A DNA stretch of 6,356 nt from Chitinophaga pinensis (GTDB taxonomy: Bacteria; Bacteroidota; Bacteroidia; Chitinophagales; Chitinophagaceae). The stretch lies in NCBI GenBank assembly GCA_943331145.2, contig CALQKL020000129.1:1-6356 (forward strand), read 5' to 3'. The notes under the pieces are model-generated. The model ran no database searches. It was not told the origin of the DNA and saw only the letters and a list, made by a program, of their open reading frames with translations. Positions 1-6,062 of the stretch are shown piece by piece; within the stretch, counting starts at the first letter, position 1, and every line of letters begins with the position of its first letter. The translations under genes were made by a program, and so were the position numbers.

Positions 1-2906
1 AAAGTGTAACATGATGATGCATTAAAGGCAGTGTTTGGCGAATATACACGTGCATAATAAACACCTGGAGCTGCAGTATAGTTTATGGTTTCATTGGTTG
101 TATTGTTATTTTGAGAAGTAACCAAAACTGTTCCAGTACTACTTACCAATCGAAGGTTATAGTTTATAGGTAATGTTGTAAGTGTTAAGGTAATTGTACC
201 CCTTGTAGTAATGGTAAATTTATAATGATCCACATCATTTGAAACTTCAATTTGACCAGTAATATTGGTGTTAAAAGGAATTACAGCAGCACCTGCTGTA
301 GTATTGTTGGTGCTGGTATCTTTGCTGCTTTTGCAACTTAAAGATGCTGTAGTGAATTGTGCTGATGCAAAACCACTAGTTCCATTTACGCCACAATTTG
401 TACTAACTCTGTAATTGTAAATGCTGCTCGCGGTTAATCCAGTTAAAGAAACTGAAGTTGAAGCCGTTGAAGCTGTAAGGCTTAGCCATGTTGCGCTTGT
501 GCTTAATTTATAATCAACAGCATAAGTTGATGCGCCTGTTACGGCAGCCCAATTTAATGTGGTACTTGTTGAAGTGATTGCTGTTGCGCTTAATCCTGTT
601 GGTGCATTACATACAAATGGAACTGTTGTTGTAAAGTTTGCACTTACATAATTTCCACTTCCTCCAGCACAAGTTGCTATTACTCTCCAGTTATACAATG
701 TTCCTTGAGTTAGTCCTGTTAAATTAGCCGTAGTTGTTGCTTGAGCTGTTGATAAACTTGTCCAAGTAGTTGCAGTGTTCAATTTATAATCTACTGCATA
801 ACTTATAGCATTTGGTACTGCAGTCCAACTTAATGTGGCTACATTATTTCCAATTGAAGAAGTTGTTAATCCAGTTGCGTCACCACATGCAGCAGCACCA
901 GTAATGGTGAAATTTGCATTATTGATATCAAAGAATATATTTCCTACCGCTTCTACTTTTATTCTTGCAGTTGTAGTTGGTGTGTTTGGAATAACCAATG
1001 CTTCCGTTCCATCATTTGGAGTACTTTCTGTTAATACTAATGGGAAGGTTTGACCACCATCTGTACTTAAAGAAATTTTCACGTTTGAACAACTCACTGG
1101 AGGTATTGTTGTACTTGCTACACTCCAAGTAATAGTTTGGGTAGAACCTCCCGCATATGTTACTGCAGTATTTGGAACCGATACCGCAAATGGTCCAGAA
1201 AGCGTACTAACGGTGACAACCATGTCTGTAAATTGTGTTTGTGCTACTTTTACTGGAGCTGTTGAAACATAAGGGGCATTGTCTCTTACGGTTAATCTAA
1301 AATTTAAAGTTCTTGCTACAGAGCTTAATGCCTCAATGGTAGTTCCAGCATCTCCACCTGTTAATGGACCTGTAGTTAAACCACCTGCTAATATTGTTGA
1401 TAATTGAGGGAAATATCTTGTTGGTGAAGCGGTTGGTCTGAATGTAACCCAGTTAGGACCAGTTGCTTTTGTAGCACTTGCCACACTACTAGCACCAGTT
1501 TGTGTTGAAGAAGCATTATCGTTTTGCTCCCAACAATAAGTTAAAGCATCTCCGTTTGCATCTGTTGCAGATCCTGTAAGTGCAAATGGTGTACTTTTTG
1601 GAATGTTATAATTGCTAACTGTTGCAAGTACTGGTGTAGCATTTGTTGATGCAATACTAGTTGTAACAGGACAAGTTTTTGTAGCTAAGTTTGCTTGAAT
1701 TTGAGCAATTGATGCTTGATGGTAAATATCGATTGAATGAGACGCAACATCTTGGCTTGTGATACCTGCATAACCCATGATGGTGATACCTGATCCAACT
1801 TCTTTATTTACGCCTGTTCCTTCATTGCTCATTGAGAAAGTATGGTTAGCGCCAAGTTGATGACCTACTTCATGAACCACATAATCAATATCAAAATTAT
1901 CACCTTGAGGAATTCCATCAGCGGGAGATGTGATACCACTTCCTTTTCCTGTGTTACATACGCAACCTATACAACCCGCATTTCCACCACCACCAGTTGA
2001 ACCAAACATATGTCCAATATCATAATTGGCATCTCCTATTACTGAAGTAAGCGTAGATTGAAGTTGAGAATTCCAACTAGATAAAGTTGTACTATATGGA
2101 TCAGTAGATGCTGTATAATAAATTACTGAAGTAGTATTCGCAATCAAATTTAAATGTAAAGCAAGGTCTTTTTCATAAACGCCATTACAACGTGTAAGTG
2201 TAGCATTAAAAGCAGCCAATACAAGTGCAACTTGAGCAGAACTTGTAGCGCCAAAATAATTAGAATACTCAGCATTACAAGATTGTGCCAAACGCATGGT
2301 TTTTAAATCGGCGCCTGATCTTGCAGTAATATTCGAATATTGAACTTGATTGTTTAAAGATGTAGCCATGTTTTCATCTACAGTAGAGCAAGTCCAAGGC
2401 AATGTACCTACTTTTCTTTGAGATTTAAATACAGCATAAACACTATGATCTTGTGAATATGCTTCAATAAATTCATTTTCTTTATCTGTTCTAAATATCA
2501 TTGTTTGTATGCCTTGAGGAGAAATGCTTAATTTAAGCATGGCATATTTATCTGAAACCCCTTTACCAGAAAAAGCTCTGATTTCAGGGAAACGCGCTTG
2601 AAGTGCTGGCTCAAAATTTGAAGCCTCAAACACTTCGAATTGCTCAATATTTCCATCTGCGTTAGGCAATGAAATAATTGTTGAATGTGCATTTCCACGA
2701 TTATCAACTATTGAAAACAATTGCTGTCTTAATGGTTCTATATTTAAATCATATAATTTAAATGTAGTTGGGAAACTCAATCTAGAAACAGCTTTATCAG
2801 TAATAATATTTTCCTTAGTTAAGTGTTGAAACCAATAATTTTTTTGTTGAGCGGTTAGCGCAGTGATAAAAGCAAAGGTTAGTAATGTGAAAAGAATTTT
2901 CTTCAT
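1..2906 (-). CDS. Secreted reprolysin-like (M12B-type) zinc metalloprotease with FN3 and PPC domains, C-terminus missing
   Basis: This frame is open from an ATG at 2906 to the window edge (968 codons), so only the N-terminal part is present. Residues 1-19 form a signal peptide (MKK, hydrophobic core, LTA before QQ). Residues 20 to about 195 look like a propeptide. The catalytic domain (about 200-412) carries the metzincin zinc motif HEVGHQLGANH at 345-355, with zinc ligands H345, H349 and H355 and base E346, and the Met-turn IMGYAG with M377. A CxxCxC cluster (C312, C315, C317) lies just before the zinc helix. Two Ig/cadherin-like modules follow (about 424-545 and 570-672), then two FN3 repeats (674-765 and 766-857) and the start of a PPC domain (858 on). 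Such proteins in Bacteroidota are usually type IX secretion cargo with a C-terminal sorting domain. That part lies outside the window, so the route is inferred. The likely role is extracellular proteolysis; the substrate is unknown. Confidence 0.93.
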   Translation of the reverse strand, partial: MKKILFTLLTFAFITALTAQQKNYWFQHLTKENIITDKAVSRLSFPTTFKLYDLNIEPLRQQLFSIVDNRGNAHSTIISLPNADGNIEQFEVFEASNFEPALQARFPEIRAFSGKGVSDKYAMLKLSISPQGIQTMIFRTDKENEFIEAYSQDHSVYAVFKSQRKVGTLPWTCSTVDENMATSLNNQVQYSNITARSGADLKTMRLAQSCNAEYSNYFGATSSAQVALVLAAFNATLTRCNGVYEKDLALHLNLIANTTSVIYYTASTDPYSTTLSSWNSQLQSTLTSVIGDANYDIGHMFGSTGGGGNAGCIGCVCNTGKGSGITSPADGIPQGDNFDIDYVVHEVGHQLGANHTFSMSNEGTGVNKEVGSGITIMGYAGITSQDVASHSIDIYHQASIAQIQANLATKTCPVTTSIASTNATPVLATVSNYNIPKSTPFALTGSATDANGDALTYCWEQNDNASSTQTGASSVASATKATGPNWVTFRPTASPTRYFPQLSTILAGGLTTGPLTGGDAGTTIEALSSVARTLNFRLTVRDNAPYVSTAPVKVAQTQFTDMVVTVSTLSGPFAVSVPNTAVTYAGGSTQTITWSVASTTIPPVSCSNVKISLSTDGGQTFPLVLTESTPNDGTEALVIPNTPTTTARIKVEAVGNIFFDINNANFTITGAAACGDATGLTTSSIGNNVATLSWTAVPNAISYAVDYKLNTATTWTSLSTAQATTTANLTGLTQGTLYNWRVIATCAGGSGNYVSANFTTTVPFVCNAPTGLSATAITSTSTTLNWAAVTGASTYAVDYKLSTSATWLSLTASTASTSVSLTGLTASSIYNYRVSTNCGVNGTSGFASAQFTTASLSCKSSKDTSTNNTTAGAAVIPFNTNITGQIEVSNDVDHYKFTITTRGTITLTLTTLPINYNLRLVSSTGTVLVTSQNNNTTNETINYTAAPGVYYARVYSPNTAFNASSCYT
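336..887 (-). repeat. Tandem fibronectin type III modules, two 276-bp units
   Basis: Two adjacent units of exactly 92 codons each (612-887 and 336-611) encode FN3 domains that begin with Cys and share the same skeleton. This includes a YAVDYKL strand, a conserved TW pair, a LTGLT turn and a Y-N-(W/Y)-R-V strand. The nucleotide similarity is still visible, for example the segment encoding VDYKL in both copies near 508 and 784. This is an internal duplication within the protease gene, not a mobile repeat. FN3 modules in secreted bacterial enzymes typically act as spacers or carbohydrate/surface-binding modules. Confidence 0.8.
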
Positions 2907-2946
2907 GATGTTATTTTAGGAATTTTTTTAAGGGGTTGAAATTATA

Positions 2947-2954
2947 CAAAATTA
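2947..2954 (-). promoter_or_regulatory. Possible -7 box of the protease gene
   Basis: Read on the minus strand, this site is TAATTTTG, a full match to the Bacteroidota -7 consensus TAnnTTTG, about 41 bases before the protease start. No TTG/TTTG -33 element is found at the expected spacing, so the call rests on one short box in very AT-rich DNA. Confidence 0.25.
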
Positions 2955-3031
2955 ATCGTAAAACACAATATTAATTTTTTAATATTTTATATATTTTAAA
3001 TGTTTATACTAATGATATACTAATCTTAGAT

Positions 3032-3439
3032 TTATTCTTTTGTTTCAAAGTCATCATCAACATCTTCCATAACATAATCATCAGATGAATTACGACCCAT
3101 AATATTTAAATCTTTTAATGATAAATTATCCAGCCCTGAAGTTTGGCACCAAAGACCATTTTCCATTTTTAAAATTTGTATTGGAATACCTATTTTATTT
3201 TGGAATTCATTTTCAACATTTGCTACACGCTCCGTAGGTAGCATTTCGATTTTATTTGATCCGCACTTTTTATATACCTCCCCCACGGTTTGTTCAACAT
3301 CTAATTCATCTTCTTTCTTTGATTCCTCATATTTATTATGTGGCTTTTTATAAAACTTCATTAATAAAAATGGATAAAAATCTGAAAATGTTTTTTGAAT
3401 TTCTTTTAATACAGTTTTGTCGTTAATGTCGATATGCAT
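3032..3439 (-). CDS. Small acidic conserved hypothetical protein (135 aa)
   Basis: The frame can be extended to a TTG at 3466, but the first ATG, at 3439, gives an N-terminus (MHIDINDKTV) that starts directly with a beta strand and is preferred. There is no signal peptide or membrane segment, so it is probably cytoplasmic. The protein seems to be built from two similar beta-alpha-beta halves: residues 1-30 (strand HIDI, helix with IQKTF, then YPFLLMKFY) and 62-98 (strand KIEML, helix with VENEF, then IPIQIL and GLWCQT). They are joined by a charged linker (35-55). The tail (119-135) is strongly acidic. The pattern resembles, from memory, a Bacteroidota-restricted family of about 110-130 residues with no known function. 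The protease gene lies 125 bp downstream in the same direction, and no terminator rich in G+C separates them. No function can be assigned. Confidence 0.75.
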   Translation of the reverse strand: MHIDINDKTVLKEIQKTFSDFYPFLLMKFYKKPHNKYEESKKEDELDVEQTVGEVYKKCGSNKIEMLPTERVANVENEFQNKIGIPIQILKMENGLWCQTSGLDNLSLKDLNIMGRNSSDDYVMEDVDDDFETKE

Positions 3440-3486
3440 GATTAATAATTTAGACCTCAAATACAATTAAATAAAAATTCAAACCC

Positions 3487-3672
3487 ATGACAATGCACAT
3501 AAAGAATGATGATTCTTCAAAATATTATTCATTTTTTTCAAACCAATCAACATCAGTAGATTTTATGCTTGACAACATTTTTACAGGCCACGCATCGCTA
3601 TATTTTTGTTTTGTATTAATCAAAGAAAAGTCGACAGACGAAGGTTTTAGACATAACTATTTCAAAAGGTAG
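3487..3672 (+). CDS. Short hypothetical ORF (61 aa), possibly the 5' part of a frameshifted gene
   Basis: The ATG at 3487 follows the leader AAAAATTCAAACCC, close to the A-rich leaders before the ATGs at 3877 and 4896, which favours a real translation start. The product has a polar N-terminus rich in Ser, Asp and Tyr, then a hydrophobic patch around FTGHASLYFCFVLI (residues 33-46). It stops soon after a basic/acidic stretch. No family is recognised. An overlapping +1 frame stays open for 67 codons, and dropping one T from the T4 run at 3645-3648 would join the two into a 111-residue protein. It could therefore be a broken gene, a sequencing-error artefact, or a chance ORF over an RNA. It is divergent from the gene at 3439, with 47 bp between starts. 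Confidence 0.35.
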   Translation: MTMHIKNDDSSKYYSFFSNQSTSVDFMLDNIFTGHASLYFCFVLIKEKSTDEGFRHNYFKR

Positions 3673-3823
3673 TAAACTAAACACTCAAAATAGCAAAATA
3701 GAAATTGCTCAATCTGTTAGGACACTCGTTGCATTAATTGAGATAGAAATAGGACTAAATTTTAAAAGATTGAATACTATTTCACAAGAATTGGGGGAGG
3801 AAGTAACATTCCTCCCTTTTTAA
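3620..3823 (+). pseudogene. Start-less open stretch in the +1 frame, probable 3' part of the 3487 gene
   Basis: Read from 3620, this frame runs 67 codons without a stop and ends at a TAA at 3821-3823. It has no ATG. The translation looks protein-like: amphipathic residues around KIEIAQSVRTLVALIEIEI, then FKRLNTISQELGEE, then FLPF at the end. It overlaps the end of the 3487 ORF by 53 bases in the other frame. This fits one insertion of a base (or loss of two) near the T run at 3645-3648. The final codons are encoded by the terminator hairpin itself, and the stop codon sits at the end of the T-tract. No homologous family is recognised, so the pseudogene call is inference from frame structure alone. 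Confidence 0.35.
3795..3821 (+). terminator. Strong intrinsic terminator
   Basis: There is a perfect 8-bp stem, GGGAGGAA pairing with TTCCTCCC, with a six-base loop GTAACA and a run of five T directly after the stem. This is by far the most G+C-rich hairpin seen in the intergenic DNA of the window. The T-tract places termination on the plus strand, so a transcript must arrive from the 3487 side. It ends 55 bases before the ATG at 3877, so that gene either has its own promoter in this gap or depends on read-through. Confidence 0.88.
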
Positions 3824-3858
3824 TAAAAAAGAATAAAACAATCGATACTTTTTTCATC

Positions 3859-3876
3859 AAAAAAAAATTAAAAACC
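3859..3876 (+). promoter_or_regulatory. A-rich translation leader of the 3877 gene
   Basis: The leader is nine A, then TTAAAAACC directly before the ATG, with no Shine-Dalgarno sequence. It is nearly the same as the leader at 4881-4895. A-rich, SD-free leaders are normal for efficient translation starts in Bacteroidota, and the element decides the start at 3877. Confidence 0.55.
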
Positions 3877-4257
3877 ATGACATACACTACATCACTTAAA
3901 CTTGGAAACGAAGATCAAGAAATAATGAATACACTTGAATTTTATGCTTCCGACATTAAATTCCTTCAAAAATTACTTTCCGAAGTACTGGAAAAAAACA
4001 GCAATCATGAGGTTAAAATAGAAGCCGAACATTTTCAAAATCAGTTTATTATTCAACAAAAAAATATTGATGAAATAAAAAGTAAAATTTTAATCAACAA
4101 ACACGAAGCTGCAATGGAAGCAAAAGTTCATGCTGGGAAAGTAGATGAGCGTTTGGTTAAGGATATTCATCAAATAAAAATTGATGCCAATCAAATTGAA
4201 AAAACGATTGAAGCGATTAGATTTGCTTTTAAAAAATTTGTAGCGAAGTGGTTGTGA
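3877..4257 (+). CDS. Small coiled-coil hypothetical protein (126 aa)
   Basis: The protein is almost entirely alpha-helical and charged, with heptad-like spacing of hydrophobic residues. Helix 1 spans about residues 13-40 (EIMNTLEFYASDIKFLQKLL region), helix 2 about 44-82 (with EHFQNQFIIQQKNIDEI), and helix 3 about 88-122, ending in KKFVAKWL. It has no signal peptide or membrane segment and no catalytic motif. The helical pattern and the EHFQNQFIIQ segment resemble, from memory, short uncharacterised coiled-coil proteins of Flavobacteriia and Chitinophagales. A structural or stress-related role would be a guess. The start is supported by the A-rich leader. It lies directly after an intrinsic terminator and converges with the GNAT gene across a 78-bp gap. 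Confidence 0.8.
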   Translation: MTYTTSLKLGNEDQEIMNTLEFYASDIKFLQKLLSEVLEKNSNHEVKIEAEHFQNQFIIQQKNIDEIKSKILINKHEAAMEAKVHAGKVDERLVKDIHQIKIDANQIEKTIEAIRFAFKKFVAKWL

Positions 4258-4297
4258 AAAAGTTAAAAGTCAAAATTATGGGTTGTTATTTTTTAAA

Positions 4298-4320
4298 TTT
4301 TTAATTTTTAATTTTTAATT
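4298..4320 (+). repeat. Short A/T tandem repeat between convergent genes
   Basis: Three consecutive copies of the 7-mer TTTTTAA (4298-4318) are followed by a partial TT. The repeat sits in the gap between the convergent ends of the genes at 4257 and 4336. No G+C-containing hairpin is present here, so this is not called a terminator, although the T runs may help release transcripts. Confidence 0.6.
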
Positions 4321-4335
4321 AGCTTAAGATTATGT

Positions 4336-4809
4336 CTATTTTATCTTTAATTGTAAACCAACTGAAGTTGAAATTTTTTCTGAAAGGGAACTTCCTTCCT
4401 TTGTAAAGGGCCAAACAAATAAACTGGATATTGGGTGCGATTTTCTGATTTCTTCTATTGCATCTTTGGTGAGTTGCTGCGCAATTCCTTTTCTTCTATA
4501 TTCTTCTAAAACCATTGCTGAGCATAGGTAAATTGCATCGTACTGTACATTTAATGGTGTCAATTCGAAAAGTTGTTTTTCGGAAACTTTATTTTTTAAA
4601 AAATCTTCCATGAGTTCATTTGTTGTTGGGAAAAGTAAAACCCAAACTACAGGTCCATTGCCATCGTCAAATTCTTGAACCGAACCGGGATGAATTTTAC
4701 ACAAATGATTTAACACTTCTTCATTCACTTCCAATTGATCGGGATCTGATTTGCTATCAAAAACTTCCTCGGCCAATTGAATCATTCTTTCAAAATTGCT
4801 TAAAGACAT
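4336..4809 (-). CDS. GNAT-family N-acetyltransferase (157 aa)
   Basis: Length and layout fit a single GNAT domain, which transfers an acetyl group from acetyl-CoA to an amine. The central strand and acetyl-CoA loop (motif A) are at residues 94-110: LCSAMVLEEYRRKGIA, where RRKGIA is the R-x-x-G-x-A pyrophosphate-binding turn, followed by the helix QQLTKDAIEEI. The N-terminal third (helix SNFERMIQLAEEVF, then the strand VVWVLLFP at 54-61 before it turns into TTNELMEDF) fits the usual strand 2-3 region. FVWPF (131-135) is a likely strand 5. The substrate cannot be read from sequence. It is a single gene, divergent from the exported protein at 4896 with 86 bp between starts. The ATG at 4809 is the only sensible start. 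Confidence 0.85.
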   Translation of the reverse strand: MSLSNFERMIQLAEEVFDSKSDPDQLEVNEEVLNHLCKIHPGSVQEFDDGNGPVVWVLLFPTTNELMEDFLKNKVSEKQLFELTPLNVQYDAIYLCSAMVLEEYRRKGIAQQLTKDAIEEIRKSHPISSLFVWPFTKEGSSLSEKISTSVGLQLKIK

Positions 4810-4880
4810 AAATTGAGTTTTATAGAAAATTTAAGAATAAAAAAATATTTAATTTTTAAATTCCAATATTAATTCAAACC

Positions 4881-4895
4881 TAAAAAAATTAAACC
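4881..4895 (+). promoter_or_regulatory. A-rich translation leader of the 4896 gene
   Basis: TAAAAAAATTAAACC directly precedes the ATG. It has the same composition and order as the leader at 3859-3876 and lacks a Shine-Dalgarno sequence. It supports the start at 4896. No convincing -33/-7 promoter pair was found in the 86-bp divergent gap. Confidence 0.5.
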
Positions 4896-5795
4896 ATGAA
4901 AAAAATTAAATTGGTTTTATTGTTTGTTGCGATAGCTTCAAACGATTTGTTTGCACAAGGTAGAATAGGATACAGTATGTCTGATTTGCTAATTGAATTT
5001 TCAAAAGAAAGGTATCCTAACAGAGCTTATGGCAAAAATGCTGATGGGCAAAGCTATCATTTATTTATTGCTGGAAAAGATGGAAAAGTTGCTTATTATT
5101 TTGATAAAGATAGTTTTTGTTATAAAACTCTTTTTGTTGCATTAAATGAGGAAAGGTTTAATTATTTTATAAATTTTTGCGATAAAGAATATATAAAAAT
5201 AAATAATAAAAAATGGGTGGCTATTGATGATGAAACTTGTCTGGAGACAGATGTTGAAATAATTGAAGACAAAAACGATATTTTTTTTAAGCGACTTGGT
5301 AAATATGCAAAATTCAGCTCATCAAACGATTTGATTTCTCAAGATATAGTAAGCAACAATAAGTCTGAATTACCAAATGGTCTAATCATGAGAAGCAATC
5401 AACATAAATTAGGCAACTATGGAGTAGGCGTTGATACTGTTCATTATGATTTTGTAAATAATTATGATGTAGATTTTTTACTTACAAAAGATACCATTTT
5501 TATTTTTGATGATAATGGAGTAACAATAAAACTTACATCAATCGGTTACTTAGAAGATTTGACTGTTGGGCAAAGTAAATTTATAGTTCTTTATTGTGAA
5601 GACCAAAGTTTAGGAAAAGAAGGTGCCAATTGTCGATTTATGTTTGGCGTAGATACTCTTGTAAATAAAAGCACTGTAGTTCTAACTAATTTAGACAAAG
5701 TTGCTTACTTCAATATTTCTAAAATAGCTTCCACAGATAATAATGCAATAAAAAACTTGGTAGCAACATTGCCTAAATTTCAATATGAAAAATAA
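4896..5795 (+). CDS. Exported protein of unknown function (299 aa)
   Basis: Residues 1-20 form a typical signal peptide: MKKIK, a hydrophobic core LVLLFVAIA, and a LFA cleavage site before Q21. No lipobox cysteine follows, so it is periplasmic or secreted rather than a lipoprotein. The mature part has an N-terminal segment (about 23-125) with alternating strands and aromatic residues (DGQSYHLFIAGKDGKVAYYFD) and conserved-looking cysteines at 75, 95 and 115. A beta-rich C-terminal segment (about 170-278) has repeated short strands such as TIFIFDDNGVTIKL and cysteines at 234 and 246. No C-terminal sorting domain or known catalytic motif is seen. The N-terminal layout is common among small exported Bacteroidota hypotheticals, but I do not recognise a named family. 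It converges with the gene at 5817 across 21 bp. Confidence 0.82.
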   Translation: MKKIKLVLLFVAIASNDLFAQGRIGYSMSDLLIEFSKERYPNRAYGKNADGQSYHLFIAGKDGKVAYYFDKDSFCYKTLFVALNEERFNYFINFCDKEYIKINNKKWVAIDDETCLETDVEIIEDKNDIFFKRLGKYAKFSSSNDLISQDIVSNNKSELPNGLIMRSNQHKLGNYGVGVDTVHYDFVNNYDVDFLLTKDTIFIFDDNGVTIKLTSIGYLEDLTVGQSKFIVLYCEDQSLGKEGANCRFMFGVDTLVNKSTVVLTNLDKVAYFNISKIASTDNNAIKNLVATLPKFQYEK

Positions 5796-5816
5796 AATGA
5801 GCTAAATTTTATATGA

Positions 5817-6032
5817 TCAACAAAACATTTTGATGTAAAAATCTTCCACTTTTTTTCTGGCCCAAGGTGTTTTTCGTAAAAACTTTAAGCTTGATTGAAT
5901 ACTGGGATTGATATTAAAACATTTAATGGGAATTTGCTGCCCTAAATCGTCCCAACCAAATTCATTTACCAAGGTAGTAATGATAAATTCCAGTGTTTTT
6001 CCATGCAATGGATCTTTAGATTGTTGTTGCAT
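5817..6032 (-). CDS. VF530 / DUF2132 family small protein (71 aa)
   Basis: The protein carries the family signature nearly end to end: SKDPLHGKTLE near the N-terminus, then a GWDDLGQQIPIKCF segment, then the highly conserved SLKFLRKTPWARKKVE block, which forms a basic C-terminal helix. The family (PF09905, named for Vibrio fischeri VF530) is about 65-80 residues and is described as DNA-binding; its cellular role is unclear. The ATG at 6032 (MQQQSKDPLHG) is chosen because family members begin just before the PLHG motif. An in-frame ATG at 6074 would add 14 residues but would overlap the start of the divergent gene. With the chosen start the two divergent genes are separated by about 30 bp, so their promoters must overlap the opposite coding regions. 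Confidence 0.88.
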   Translation of the reverse strand: MQQQSKDPLHGKTLEFIITTLVNEFGWDDLGQQIPIKCFNINPSIQSSLKFLRKTPWARKKVEDFYIKMFC

Positions 6033-6062
6033 ATACAATATTAAGTATTTTGCATGGCTATT

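Noticed and set aside
835..1053. 72-codon plus-strand ORF
   Set aside because: It lies fully antisense to the FN3/Ig region of the protease, whose domains read clearly on the minus strand; composition follows the Thr/Ala-rich repeats.
2967..2986. Perfect palindrome AATATTAA-TTTT-TTAATATT
   Set aside because: The stem is all A/T and has no T-tract in the right place for the minus-strand transcript, so it is not a convincing terminator; such palindromes are common by chance in this composition.
3416..3453. TTTG and TAATTTAG as a promoter for the 3487 ORF
   Set aside because: The spacing of 26 bases is too long and the -7 box has a mismatch.
3440..3466. Upstream extension of the 3032-3439 gene to a TTG
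   Set aside because: The extra nine residues need a non-ATG start and add nothing resembling conserved sequence; the ATG at 3439 starts the fold directly.
3442..3478. TTTG and TGTATTTG (minus strand) as a promoter for the 3439 gene
   Set aside because: Spacer of 14 bases is shorter than the usual Bacteroidota distance and the -7 box lacks its A.
4620..4811. 63-codon plus-strand ORF
   Set aside because: Antisense to the N-terminal half of the GNAT gene, with no domain of its own.
5792..5812. Inverted repeat ATAAAAT / ATTTTAT around the stop of the 4896 gene
   Set aside because: Only seven A-T pairs and no following T run; too weak to call a terminator.
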